Part shown: piece after piece, positions 38,109 through 51,783 of the stretch
How the letters are laid out: each line of letters starts with the position of its first letter
Numbering within the stretch: position 1 is the first letter of the stretch
Assembly: GCF_009870125.1 (NCBI RefSeq)
Contig: NC_046679.1
Coordinates: forward strand, 4,092,001 to 4,156,000
Origin: Drosophila pseudoobscura
Taxonomy: Eukaryota; Arthropoda; Insecta; Diptera; Drosophilidae
Direction of reading: 5' to 3'
DNA: 64,000 nucleotides
Notes under the pieces: generated by a model
The model's input: the letters and a program-made list of their open reading frames with translations, nothing else
What the model was told of the DNA's origin: nothing
Database searches by the model: none
Program-made: the position numbers and the translations under genes

Positions 38109-41100
38109 ATGGTGACCACCAATGCCGGCGCAACGGCAACAGCCACAACCAACAACAACAACCTGCAGACGAACAACAACAGTCATGCGGCGAACAACAA
38201 TAACGATGACTTTGACTTTGACCAGGACGATGGCCTGCAGGACCTGGGCTTGCCGGTGTCCGTCCAGACATTCCTGTGGCGCCAAATAGCCCCATTCATC
38301 CGGCCAAAGCTCGGAAAACTGCACGAATCTACCTGCCTGGTGAGTGTCCGATGTGTGGTGTGCCCAGCGAATGGCAAGGTCAAAGTCCAATTCGGAGAGA
38401 GAGCCACATGATCGACGAAGGGCAGGCACACCGAGGGTGTGCGTGCGGTGTGCCCCATAAAGTTATTCTGAAAACTGTGCTGTAAATTCGCTATGCGTGT
38501 TTGTTGTAAGGATGATGGACTGTGTAACATAATCCAAAAAACCCAATTGGCATTAACAATTCGAGACCAGAAAATATGTACCTTATTCGATGTTCTCTCG
38601 TTTTTGATTTTCTCAGCTAAATTCAAGGACAAAATTGATAAACCAAAAAACTTGACATTGATGTTTGATGTATTCTTATTCTTTCCTGCATTCGATATGA
38701 TATACTTTCTTATAACTATGATACTAACACGACCACCTTCTTCCACAAACCAAACAACATCAACAAGAACAGTCCTATCTTCAATATATACTCGTACTAA
38801 CAGACAGGGAATGTTTCTGAGGGGACCGAAAAACCCAACGCTTTATAGGCTGTCCAAAGAAACATTTCCTGTGTTGTATGTATGTATGTTAATCTATAAT
38901 ATATGTTTACTATGTGCCTTTCCCCACAAAAAAACAAACGACAAACCACTATAACATTAACAACAAACTGTACAAATTAACATTGTAAAATCTTTCGCAA
39001 TTTGTCTGAATCTGAATGTAGTTTTGTCAACATGCACCGGGACACCATGTAAGTTATAAATGTCTCTGCCAGACATACAACGCCTTATCTAACTCTAGTC
39101 CTTGTTAGCCCAATCTACAGATGAATTAGGGAAGAAATCTCCACCCAGTTCTCTGTACATTGAGTTGACTAGCCCCTCATTTTTCTTTTGCTTTCAATTG
39201 TAGATGTTGTGCGTTTCTTGTGCCTATGATTAAGATTTATGTTTGTGTTTGAAAGCCATTATTTTGCTATACTTTAGATAGTCTTGGCATAACCCTAACA
39301 TGTATTGCCAGTCTTACCTCATAATGAATCTTTTCTCACCCGCCGCCCAACCTCTCGATGCTAAGGAGTCGAAGGAAGCCTGCAAGGTAGGTGGCAGAGA
39401 ATACTTATCAGTCTGACGTGTTAAATTAATGATCAACATGTCCATTTCAGTCCTTTGAGAAAGTGCTCGTGCAAAACATACAGTTTGGTCTCTCGCCGCC
39501 CCTTACTAAGGCCCTGGGTGCCATTCCACGCTGGCGTCTGCTGCAGGGCGCCCTGCCACATGTAATGCACGCTTGCGCCGCCCTGCTCTACAATCGGGTG
39601 AAGGATATGCAGGCCATTGGGCCTGTGGAGACCAAACTGCTATACACGATGCAGTGGATCCTGCTCTATGCGGCTGAGGAGTGTGCCGACGACGAGGGCG
39701 GCGAGGAGCTCGGTCTGGGCGAGACGCCGGCGGAGCCTAAGTCGAAGCCCATAGAGCAGTACCTATTTTCAGTGCCAACGATTGCAGTAAGTGCAATGCC
39801 AAGTACTAATGCCAAACACCGTCTAATTTCCATAATTTTCCCTTTCCCTTTCAGCTCTTTGTGTATCTGTTTGCACCAATCATAAGCCACCTCAAGGAAT
39901 CGGATTTCCAAAACTTTCGCCTGGAGAACGGCATAAAGCTGTGGCAAGGCATGTGGGATAATCGCGCACCGGGAGCTCCGTGCTTTACGGCTCCGGTAAA
40001 GCCCAAGGCCCGCAATCTGCTCTGTGCGCCAACTCCCAAAGGATCCACCGATGTGTTTCCCACACGAAAGCACTCCCTGAGTGCCGATGCAATGTCCCCC
40101 AAAGCCGACTCACCACAGAGCGGCATCTCTGACTATGGAAGGCAGGACGAGGAGGTAAGATCGGTGGGGAATATATGGCAGGACGATCCACTAATGCATT
40201 CTACTCTCATCTAGGGCTCCTGGGTATCTTCTCCAAAGGAATTTGCTTTCCCCGAGACCATTCCAGAAGAGGCCTCCAGCGTGGAAGACGAACGTGTCGT
40301 AATATTTAGGCTGCCATCAGCGCCGCAACTCATGGATAATTCATTTTTTACGGTAAGGAAACTAGTCAATACCTTATCCTTACATAAGCTATATATTCTT
40401 TATTCCAGGCCGATGCCAGTCTTCTGCAACAGCAGCAATCGCAGAGTCGTCGAGGCAGTCGACAGTCCATGAACTCGCGCGACAAGGACAAAATTCCCTC
40501 CACAAAATTCGAGTTTGATCAGCAGGAGCTGATGCGCGGGGCATCGATGAAGGAGAAGCGCAGTGCCTCCATCGAGAAGGAGACGGACTCGGATAAGTCC
40601 GAAAGTGTTAAGGCAGATGTTTCGGCAGCCACATTCCTCGATGTGGCAGTGCTGCGTTGCCTCTTCATCTCGCACTGGCAAGAGGAGGGCATCTTCTGGA
40701 GCCTGCAATATCTATATAATCGGTAAGAATATCCAAACGTTCCTCTTGATATACATATATAGACATATGTTTCTCACTTTTTTCATGGCAGTCTCAGTGA
40801 TATTGGTGAGGAGGCGGCCATTACCTTGAATCAGCCCCGGAAGCGTTCCAATTCCTTGCCCATACCACAAATCGAGATATCGCTGTATCAGGGTCCCGGC
40901 AGCAACAGTCGCGACAGTCCCGGCAGCTCTGTGGTCAAGGACTACATCGAAATACCAGAACCATCGCCGACAGTGACAGCTGTTGTTGGTAAGCACATTT
41001 TGAAGATTAACTCTGGTCGATAGTCATAAATATTCCTCCTTTGCAGAAGAACCCCCCACTGCACCCAGCAGCTCAGAGCGTCGCGGAAGCGAGAAAAAGA

Positions 41101-44100
41101 AGCGCGTCAAGATGTCCGATCTGCGGACCTTTGTCGAGACGAAAATGTTTTCGAAATCGGAGAAGAACTTGGAAAAAGTAGGGCTCGATACAAACTCTGC
41201 CAATGGCAAGACACCACTGCAACTGCAACAAGCAGTAAGCCCAAGCCAAACCTGATGTTTTGTTTGCTGTTACTGTTCTCACAATAAGTGTTTTCCTGCC
41301 TGGCCACCCACGCCTAAAACCCACCCATACATAACCTCAATAATCGTATGAATATGCCCCCAATGTCACTGCTGTTTGTTTGGCTTTATTGAGAGTTGTC
41401 TGTTTTACTCATACCGTGCTTATTATCACATTTTCTTATATACTCCCTTAACGGTTACGCTTTCATTCAATCCCCTTAGGAGTACCATCGCAGCCTGGAC
41501 ACGGGGGAGAAGAAACTATCACGCTCTGCATCCATGATCAGTCGCGAACCAGCCAGTAACCTGATCAAAGGAAAATCCATGCCAAGTCTCAGGTAACTAC
41601 ACGAACCCCCTCCCTCTGTATGCCCACCTCAAAAACATAAACGACTCTTGGAACAGGCCTATGACACCAGAACACCAGAACACAAAAAAACACTCCCACA
41701 CTCCACCACAATAGATTCTCAACAATTTCTCATAATCTTCAGAGACTTGTTCTGTGTTCTTAAGCTAATGCTACTATATATTCTATACCTTATGTACTAC
41801 AACTTTCTCTTATGATCAACCAGCTGTCTGCTTGATAGCGGGTGAGTTTTCGTCCACTAAACAGATAATGCTTAACCTCCTCCGATCTCACAATCTGTGT
41901 ACACATTTGTATCTATCCAAGTGCTTCAACACCTATATCACCCTTTCCGCAACTTTCAAATGTATGCCTTTTATGCCTGCTTACCTCTGGCACCTGTCTT
42001 TGCCTGCCTCTTTCTCACCACCACCCGAACCCCCAACCCCCAGCTTTTCCTACCTTTTTTTACCCTTAAGCTTGCCGCACTTTGGTTTGACTAATGCCAC
42101 ACACACAATTTCTCGCACGTCTGCTACAAAATGCAAGATTTTACAGATACGTAGAGCCACCCAAGGCCCCAAGACCTTCGCAGGTGGCATGTCCACGCTC
42201 CACGGCATTCTATCCAAGGAATCCCATCATTACGGTGACAGAACACACTCCGACACCGTCGCCGGACTACATCAAGCGACAGGTAAATATCCAAAGGACA
42301 TTTATCTCTTTTATACAATCTAATGTCTTTATATCGACAGGGTTCCATTGATTCCCAGCTGGATGCGTTGAGCAATGGTGGCAGCATCGGTGGCATGGGT
42401 GGAAATGGCGGGGGCAATGGGAGTGGTGGCGCTGGTAGCTCCACTACCCGTTATCGTGGCCAAATGCTGCGCTCCCACACAGACTCGCACATCGATTATA
42501 CGGGCGTAGATGAGTCCGAGGCACCCGGCTCCTCCTTTTACATAACGCGGGATGGCGGCATTGACTACGAGATAATCTTGCTGGCCATAAGCAATGTGTT
42601 TAAGCGCGATCCGGCCTTGGTCTGCTCTCTCCGCGTCCTGGAAGCGGGCCTGAACATCTGCGAACTTCTCATCGAGATGGGGGTCCTGAAGCTGGGAGAG
42701 CATGCTCATGAGATATCCATGAGCATCACACGACGAGCTCTCCAGGTGCTTGGCTGTCCACATGGTTGCAATGACGGTGAGTAGTTCCAGATATATTTTC
42801 TATATCCTCACATTAATTTAATCCATTAGGTGTTCGCGGTCCTCCGGCTGACTTTCTGCGCAATCAGTGCCAGAAGATCCTGTCACGAATGCTGCGCCAG
42901 GCCGGACAGCGCACCAAGCGATACATGCAGGAGATGGTCAAGACATCGCCACTCCCAGAGCTGATTGACTACTTCCATGCCTTCCTGGCCTTCTGTGTGG
43001 ATCCCAGCTCCCTGTTGTCGCCATTAAGTGAGTGTCCCGCGTTTTTAACCATTAGCTAGCCGAATTTCTTAGCAAAACTGCAAATGCGGGGCTGGCTTGG
43101 ATTTGCATCCAATGTAGGCGCACCCAAAAACCCCTATCCAAAACTCTAAAATCGTACAAGTCTCCTGAGTTCCATTGGACATTTTGTGTTGGGCTGCCTC
43201 CTGCCTCCTGTTATCTCCCATATATTTCTATCCTTTGTTTGGTTTGCTCTTGGACTGGCTTGTATCTTGCCCCTTTTGCCCCGCTGTTTCCTCTTCTTGC
43301 ATGCCACGACTTTGCTAATGCTTTTGAGTTGTCCTTCCTTCCTTACTCCTCCTTACTGTCACCACCAATACTCGTACGTTGTATATATGTGTATGTATGA
43401 AATGATGCAAATAGCTCATAAACGTCAGAGTGGATATAAAAATGTTAACACCGATCTTGGCGGCGTACCAGGTCAGGGCGGCTATTCGACAAATTTTAGT
43501 GGTGGCATGAACAGCGGCGCCGAGTCCCAAGTCGTTGGCGCTGTCTTCAAGCCGCTGGTCAGCCGCTTTGTGGAGGCAAGCAAAGATCTGAAATCGCCAG
43601 AGAATATCGCCCTATATGGCGACATCCGGCAGTTCGTCACCTACGTGAAGGGGGCTCATGGTGGACCATTCCGTATGGTGGCCCTTAGCGGTATACTTGC
43701 CGTCACACCGCGTCCCCACAAAAAGGGACCGACGGCCCAGACCACTCGTGTGATAAGGTGAGATCCGTATTCATAAATCTATAAAGCATGTTCGATTCTG
43801 TAATCCACCTTCTTTTCAGACACATTCCACAGTCGAATGTGACGCACAGCATCCAGAACGATGACAATCGCTCCCAGCGCCGTTTACTGCTGAAGAAACG
43901 GAGCACTTCATCGGCCTGCGCGGTAGTGAGTGATGGCCAAGGCGCTGGTATTTATGACTAATCCCCCGAATTGTCATTGCAGAGCCTGCTGGAGACGGAG
44001 ACCTGCGAAGAGCACTACAAGACCAGCCAATCGCCGTTGAGCAACTTCCGGCGTCGCACCACCGGGGTGCGACCGACGCTGACGCCACGACACAGTGAGC

Positions 44101-47100
44101 GTGCGCTGCTCTCCGATTCCACGTCCAGCTCGGAACGCAATTCGCTGGGACGGCTCAGCGGCTTGGTGCGCTGGTTTCGCGGCACGCCCAAGGAGGCATC
44201 GTCCATTGATCTGGAGATTGGCTCACTGAATCCAGAGATATCCTCCACATTTATGAGGCACGCCTCGCTGAAGATACAGCGGGGACGGTCTAGCGATGGC
44301 ATTGGCCGTTCCATACAGCGCGCCAAGCGACGCGTCGAGAGGCGGCTGAACCGTTTCGGCGGCATTGTAAAGGGCAAGAAGAAGGTGGGTGGCATCGAAG
44401 AGACAGCGGACTTCAGTCGGCGCAGCTCCTCGGATATGTGCGACGGACCCCGCGAGTCCGAGGTGGTCATTCTCAAGGAACGGAAGCTGGTGCCCACTGA
44501 GCCAGTGCGAGTGGGCATGCTGCGGCTCTCCTTCCTCCTAGAGACATGTGCACCCGGCTCGTTTCCCGATCCCCAGCTGGTGGCTGCCGTCCTGGATTTG
44601 GTAAGACCTGGCACACTCAATCCTGACGACTCCCCAAACTGATATTAAAACTTTGTTTCCATATTAGCCTCAAGCTCCTTTGGTCTCGCGCGCCACTTTC
44701 TTGCTGGAATGCGCGCACTTTGTGCATCTGTGCAACAAGGGTCAATGGCCCGCCTGGATGAAGCAGAACGTTGGCAGCTATCGGGCGTCGGGGGCCAACA
44801 TCAATGTCAATCAGCTGAAGCAGCAAGTAAGCCAGACCAGTGCCCGGCGTACCCACATCCTGCAGCGGGCCGCTGGCAAAATGTTTCACCAATGGGCGGA
44901 GATGGTGGGCGCTCGTCTAGAGGAAATACTCTTCACCGAGCGACTGCAGTACGAGGCGGTTAATGCCAGCCTGACCGATCCCGAGAAACAGAGGGAGCTG
45001 CTGCAGCAGGACGAAGAGGAGGACTTCCTTGATGAGACATCCGTGAATCCGCACGGAAATGACTGTCCGCATTCGCTGAAACTGATTGCTTGCGTACTGC
45101 TCTTCGAGATTACGGCCTTTCTGCGGGACACTTACATAATGCTGCCGAAGACATCGAAGCTGATACATCGGGACAAGCCAGCACCTTGGGAGAAGGTCTA
45201 CCGCGAGGCGAATCGTCGCTGGTCCATGGCCCTAAGCTCCATGGGTCACTCGCAGACTTCGGCCCAGAGCCTGCAGTCCATCGCAGCGGGAAACGATGGC
45301 GCCGGTCAATCGGAACGGAAGATTTCGTTTGTGCTCCACGAGCCAGACAACGAGTCGGAGAACAGCAGCAACACCACCTTAACCAAGGAGGGAGAAGAAG
45401 GTAATCAAATCAAAATGAACCCCTACGTTCCCCTTCTAAGTTATCCTTTCCACCAGCACCTCGACGCCCTGCTGCTGCGTCTGCCGTGCGTCCGTTTTTG
45501 CTGCGCCGAGGCACGGCAACGACCACGGGCGGATCCTTCAAGCGTCGCTCCCTGAAGCTGCGTCGCAACACAAAGGACAGCAAGGAAATAGAAACAGACT
45601 GTTAGTATAACCAATAGACAACTATTCTCCAGATATTCACACCCCTTACCATTCCTCTTTGAAGTTAACACGCAATCCCGACGCAAGGTCTCGTCGCTCT
45701 CTGACCGCAGCGACACCTCGGAACAGGGAATGATTAGTGGCGGTGAGGAGTCCCCGGGCATCCTCAGCGACGACCAGCAGCCCGAGTCGCCAACGGACTC
45801 CAATGAAAACGATGATACGGCAAAAAATATGCCCTGGCTCAAGGCAGTCATCGAGATGATGTCCAGCTACAATTACTACTGCACCCACAAGGGATATTGT
45901 CATCCGTTCTGCTACAAGCGACACATGCGGTCCTGCACACGACTAATAAAAGCCACAAGAAAGGTGAGATTAGAGATGGTGTTCAAACGGAACTTTTCTT
46001 TAATGGAATTCCCCTAATGCCCTAACAGGTCTATGGAGAAGAATTCGGCTTTACCTTTGATGCAGACCATCCTACGGTGGAGCCCACAGTCATTAGCTCC
46101 AGCAAGCCGCACACCTCGCGGGCCCGCTCCACGCGCAAAGTATCCGAGCAAAGCTCAACGCAGACATCACCGTCCAAGCGCAAGGATAGCTTGTCCCGCA
46201 AGGATCGGTATGGAATGATCTTGTAAGACAAGTCTAGACCTCATTTTGATTCTCGTTTCTGTAGCATCAGCGATGATCCTGACCTGGAAATGGCGGAAAA
46301 ACTGGCGAAGGCTTTCCGCCAGGAGAAGGAAAAAAAGTTGCAGGAGGAACCACCGATCTTGAAGTTTATTCGGGTCCACATACGCAACCTGTTTCACTTT
46401 CCACTGGCCACCCTGCTGAAGGGTGCCGTTGTTCTCACCGAGGAGATGGTGATTGAGGCAATGCCCGCCGCTTGGGAGCTATTGCTGGAGACCAATCACG
46501 ACACGGCCACATCGAGTGCTGCCGTATTCCTGATGGGCTCCGTGAAGGCACAGAATTTCGCCTTCGATATCATGCAAAGAGCCTTGAAGCACAGGGATCC
46601 GGATATACGCATTGGCGCCATTCAGCGCTATCTGGTGCTCTGGAAGTGCCGCTTCCATGTGTGGCCTCGCATGGAGGATAACGCACACGATGTTACCTTT
46701 AAGGTGCCACCGGGCGGCATTGAATTCACATTGCCGTCGCCGAAAATTGGCATCGAAAGCCTGCCGGTGGTGGATCCCCCCTGGATGCCCGTGCAGCAGA
46801 CCAAAGATATGGACGTGACGCTCAACCAAGACAGACATGTGAGTGAGAAGGCTGCAGTAACACTGGGCTATGTAGGAAACGGGAGGGAATCCTTTATGGC
46901 CACTAAATAATTGATTTACTTTACAGCGCTCCTTGGTCACCGCCACGAAGAGCCGCAAAATGCAGCAGACGGAGGCCATACGGAATGCCCTGCGCCAGCA
47001 GCGGGACAAACAGCGAGCCGAGAGGCACAGCTTCCTCATCACCATGATACCGATCAGTCAGCAAGCCTCACACGAACCTGGCATGGAAAAATTGGAGGAC

Positions 47101-50100
47101 CATGAGGATCAAGAGGAACTCGATGGCACACGAATGTCGTCGCACCTCCATCACTCCCATTCGCTCTTTCCCTCCGTACTGTGCTCGTCCGTTATGCAGA
47201 TTGTGGGCTGCCTGGACGATGCTGCCATTGGATCGGATGGTAATGCAGTCTACGAGATTGCCTACCAGGTGATTTGGGTGTGCCTTGTCGAGGAATCGGC
47301 TCTTTTTCTGCGCTATGTGTTTGAGCGCCTGACCCGCGATCGACAGGACCAGATGTTCAAGCTGCTGCGACACCTCATACGCTTTGTGCCACGTTTGCCC
47401 CAGCAGGCGGCCTTTGCCCTCTACAACTCTATCATTGGATACATCATGTTCTATGTACGCTCGTCCAACGACCTGAAGCAGGAGCTCGTGGGATCAGCCC
47501 TGTCTGTGCTCTGGATGGTGGTGCACTCTGTCCACGGCATTATGTTCAAGGATTTGAAGCAAATTCTGCGCAAGGAGCAGTGCGATGCCTCCATTTTGCT
47601 TACCGCAAATGTGCCTGCTGCCAAGAAGATTGTGGTACACGGACCTGCTGATGACGACTACAATATACCCTCGCAATTTCCAGTACAAGAGGACACACTG
47701 TTCTGCCAGTTGTTGAAGGAGGCCCTGGACTATTATCCCATTGATGAGAAGAATACTAGCCATTACTGTCTAGTGGATTATAAGAGCAGTAAGTTTTCAT
47801 TTAATTGAAGTTCTCCAGCTCATTTTAATTTTCTCTCATTCTTGTATGCTAGGCAAAATCCTCAATCCTAATTGGTACATAAGGGACTTGTATTTTTTCA
47901 AGCGATCGCAGTATCCAGAAGTTCGTCTAATGCTAATGCGTCCCGAAGAGTCCTTCCTGGCTCTGCAGAAACAGGAGTTGTCGAAAAAGTTCGTTGAGAT
48001 CGGCAAAGTGCATCTGACTTGGGCCATTCTCAAGAATGTGGACATGGTGGTGCAACGTGTTGTCTTCCTGCACGAGGAGCTAATGAAGCTGCCCTCCTTC
48101 CCTCGGAAGGCACTGGAGGTGGACCTGGATCTGCACCACGGCGGCGAGTATGGCAAGGTGCTGCTCGGCCTGGATGTTTTGCACAAGTTTATGTGGGTTC
48201 GTCTGATAGCCCGCATGTTCGAGGCCATGGCTGGTAATTTCGCATACTCGGCGGACATACAGCTCTTCCTCAATGTGCTCTCTGGCGCCTCCATCCTCCA
48301 CGCCGAGGATTCATGCATAATGCGATATGTGATGGCCACATTCATCAACGCTGCTTTCAACTTTAAGAACATATTCTCCACGAATGGGTACTTTATGATT
48401 ATGCCCACACTGCTGCAAGTTTATTCCCTCCATCAAACCAATAAACTAATCACGACGACCATCGAATACGCTGTAAAACAGTTTTACCTCCTCAACAGAA
48501 AGCCCTTCATTCTGCAAATGTTCGGCTCCGTTTCCGCCATACTCGATACGGACGAGGATGGCACCTACGGAGAGGCGCATAAGGTGCAGTCTAGCTGCCT
48601 TTTCAATTTATTGCTCAGCCTGGAGGATCCTTCACCAGATCCACTCAACATTGCGGAACTGGTCAAGGAGCCCAAGCCCCTGAAAGCGATTGACTTTTGT
48701 TATCATGATGAAGATGACGATGTTACGGTATTGGACTGCATCACGCTCTGTGTGATGGTCGTCTCCTACTCGGCGGAGAGCACTCGTGGCTATCAAATGC
48801 TTGTGAGTACTCACTTCAGTCTCCCCAATCCTGTCTTCATTGCATTGTGTTGCTCTTTCAGATCATTCTGGAGGCCATTCTGCCTTGCTATCTGCAACAG
48901 ATTCAATCGCCCAGCTACATTCCACTTCAGGGCAAGTCCGAACGCGACATCATCTTGCAATTGGCTGTGGCCATTCGCACCATGGTTCACAACTGCGAAG
49001 GCCTGGCCAAGAGCTACAATGGACCCTATCGCAATAGTCCCGAGCACAAGGGATCCTCACAACGAAACTGCAGCCGAGGACCGCCCTGTTCACCTGGTCT
49101 TGACTTTGAGGAGGAGTCGCATCCAAAGTATGTGACAGATGCTCGTACCAAGAATATGATGGATTCTGCTGAGGATTCCGAAATGATACGCACTGAATAT
49201 CGGCGACCTCGTGATGTGCTGCTTTCCGTTGTGGCGGATTTCCTAACCAAATCCACGGCCCGTCTGGCAGAGCTGGCAAAGAAGATGCCTGCCGACACGA
49301 AGCCTACTGAGGTCCTCGACGCCAAGTGTCACATACGTCTCGCAGACATCGCTCACTCGCTGCTAAAGGTGTCACCCTATGATCCAGAGTCGATGGCCTG
49401 TCGTGGGCTCCAACGTTACATGCAGGCTGTGCTGCCTCGGGCGGAATGGTCTAACGATACCTTGCGCAATGCTCTGGTCACTATACTACGGCGCATCGAT
49501 AAGGTGTTCCTCAAAATATCGAAGAAACCATCGATTCGACGGAACACGGACTGGGAGGCGGCTGCCGGACTACTGAAAGGCATTCACGAGACGATTATCC
49601 GCCATTCCTATGTTTTGCACTGGCAGCAGATGAAGACTCTGATTAACACCGTGCAGAATCTGATTGTAAATGAGCCCGGCTCTGGCATTCCCGAGGGCGT
49701 CTCCAGTGCAGGGGCAGCGCTCATGTCTCAGAATCCGCCGGCCTTTTTCTGCTCGGCCGTGGTGCGTCTGGTGGCCCTACAGGTGGTCAGCCCCGTGGAC
49801 TGTTTCTCTCTTGTCCAAATATGCGGAGGCAGCGCCGAGTTTGCCACGCAGGAAAAGGCCGAGGGATTTCTGATGCATCTGATCATGCCGCTGTGTCTGA
49901 AGGTCTGTTCGGGACGCGGCGTTTCGGATGTTGGCGAGCTGAAGATGACCGATGTAACCTTCCTGCTCACCGCCGTCCTCAATGCAATGAGTCCCCCAGC
50001 GGGACGAACGGGTCAGGCTGTGTCCCAGATCAATCGAGTCACGGGAGATCTGCGAGCCGGCTCTCTTACCTTCACCGGCAGCCGCGATGCCAAGCGTCCA

Positions 50101-51549
50101 GCACGCATTTCCGGCTCCCTCTATCAAGCGGCCTTTTTGGCCCTGCGCATCGTGTGCATCTGCTTTGAGAATCGCCTGTCTACCGAGTGGCCTCGCATTG
50201 TACGGGTGATGCGGGATCTAGGCAGACGAAACGAAGCTGCCCCCGATCTATGGAGCTTCATGGAGTTCGTAGTCACCCACCGCACGCCACTCTACATTGT
50301 TCTATTGCCATTTATTATGCATAAGGTAAGGATTAAACGTTGAAGATTGAACGGATTGTAACTTCCCATCTGTTACAGATCTCACAGCCTCCCATTGGCG
50401 ATCACGAGCGACACATGCAGTTCATCATTAGAGAGCGTCTGCGCGGAACACCACCACAAGGCGGCATCAAGTCCAAGGGAGCCCTGCTGCTGGAGCTGGC
50501 CAGAGAATTGCGCGACCTGCGTGACGAATTGGAGGAGAAGCGATATGGTAAGTCTATGTGGTGGCCGCTGACAGTTTCCACACATCCGCTTATGTTTCAG
50601 TCTCCACAGATCGCGAGAGTTCCGAGCAAAAGAAGAGCGACACACCGGCGGCCACCAGTGCGGCAGATGCCCACAAGTCCCAGCAAAGACCTTCACTTAT
50701 ATCTATCTTCACAGGGACAACAACCGGCCAGGCCACCCACTCGCATGTCTCCGCTGTACCAATCGACTCACGCAGCGGCTCCGGCGGCATCTGCACGCCC
50801 AGCGATACGTTGTCACAGCAAACACTGCACCCGCCGCGAGAGTCATTGTCCAGCAGCTCAACGGGACGAGATCCACACACCACAACAAGCGAGAGTCAGA
50901 GCGGGGATGGAGAGGCAGGATCAGCGCCGACACTGGTTGGCGCAGCGCCCAGTGGTTCAGGCCATGGTACTTCCGGGATGGCATCTGCTTTGCCCTCGCA
51001 CATGTCGCACTCTCAGTCGCTTCAGCAGCCGCCATTTAAAGCCCAGCCACCAAAGCTGCGCTTCGTTTCGTCTGTGGAATTCAGGCACTCTTCGGGAGAG
51101 ACATCGACCACCCCGCTGTCGCCCGAGAGTCCTGCCGAAGATAGCTCGGGTGATCATACACGTTCACGTCTACAGCGCTCGAAGGCTGCCAGTCGCAAGA
51201 CCTTCAGGCTAAAGCGCAGTCGGCTTACGCCTATGGAGCCACCAAGCATCGTAAGCCGATCCAAAATCTCTAATCCTAATCTGTAACCTTACATTAAATA
51301 ATTTGAAAGGTTACATCGCTGTCCCAAGAGGAGCAACAGCCTCAGGCCCAGCCCAAGGCAATTGGTGAGATATCCTGGGACTCGGTGTCGCAGACATCCT
51401 CCACATCCGGCTACCGGGACAATAATAGCTTGCAGACGGGTCTGCTCTCGCCGGATGGCTCATTGGGCGGTCTAACTCTGGGCCGCTCCCCATCGCAGCA
51501 CTCACTTTTAATGGTGTTCGAGGGACAGGACGAAGACACACTTATTTAA
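38109..51549 (+). CDS. unc80: unc80, NALCN-channel complex subunit
   Basis: Twenty-five exons close in phase to ~3,305 aa, near the size of human UNC80: 38109-38339, 39451-39786, 39855-40154, 40215-40352, 40409-40722, 40792-40988, 41047-41234, 41480-41592, 42147-42282, 42341-42776, 42830-43027, 43415-43757, 43820-43925, 43983-44600, 44668-45400, 45457-45600, 45665-45963, 46029-46207, 46265-46838, 46927-47788, 47853-48802, 48862-50325, 50379-50547, 50601-51250 and 51310-51549. The ATG has a strong context (GCCACCATGG). Family hallmarks include QTFLWRQIAPFIRPKLGK, RATFLLECAHFVHLCNKG, DEEEDFLDETSVNP, KEQCDASILLTANVP, FPVQEDTLF and LNVLSGASILHAEDS. It is a large helical-repeat scaffold without catalytic motifs. 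In flies UNC80 works with UNC79 and narrow abdomen (NALCN) in a sodium-leak channel that sets neuronal excitability and circadian output. Confidence 0.96.
39366..39386 (+). CDS. unc80: Candidate unc80 microexon (21 nt)
   Basis: A pyrimidine-rich tract (CTTTTCTCACCCGCCGCCC) precedes CTAAG, 21 open bases (encoding ESKEACK) and a GTAGGT donor. It would insert seven residues in phase between HESTCL and SFEKVL. Splice signals are reasonable; inclusion is inferred. Confidence 0.4.
41824..41841 (+). CDS. unc80: Candidate unc80 microexon (18 nt)
   Basis: ACCAG acceptor, 18 bases and a consensus GTGAGT donor. Spliced in phase 2 between the exons ending 41592 and starting 42147, it inserts six codons (SCLLDSG across the junction) without a stop. 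Skipping is also in phase, so it could be a regulated cassette. Confidence 0.45.
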
Positions 51550-51760
51550 CAATCACAGAATGGCGACCGGGCCTACGAACTCTAGTGACTAGCGTGACTT
51601 TCAGAGACACAATTAGCACGAATTTGAGATAGAATAGTACTCGTATAATATAATATATGTATGAATATGTGTTGGGTAGTTGGATGTTAAGTTTTATAGA
51701 CGAATCGCTGTTTTCCAATTTGTGCCCCGTTTTGTACATGATGAATTACCTTAAAATGTT

Positions 51761-51770
51761 AATAAATAAA
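51761..51770 (+). terminator. unc80 poly(A) signal
   Basis: Overlapping AATAAA hexamers (AATAAATAAA) lie 212 bases after the unc80 stop and 14 bases before the stop codon of the convergent YL-1 gene. Cleavage would therefore fall inside the YL-1 coding region on the other strand. Confidence 0.75.
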
Positions 51771-51783
51771 CACGGTAGCCGTT

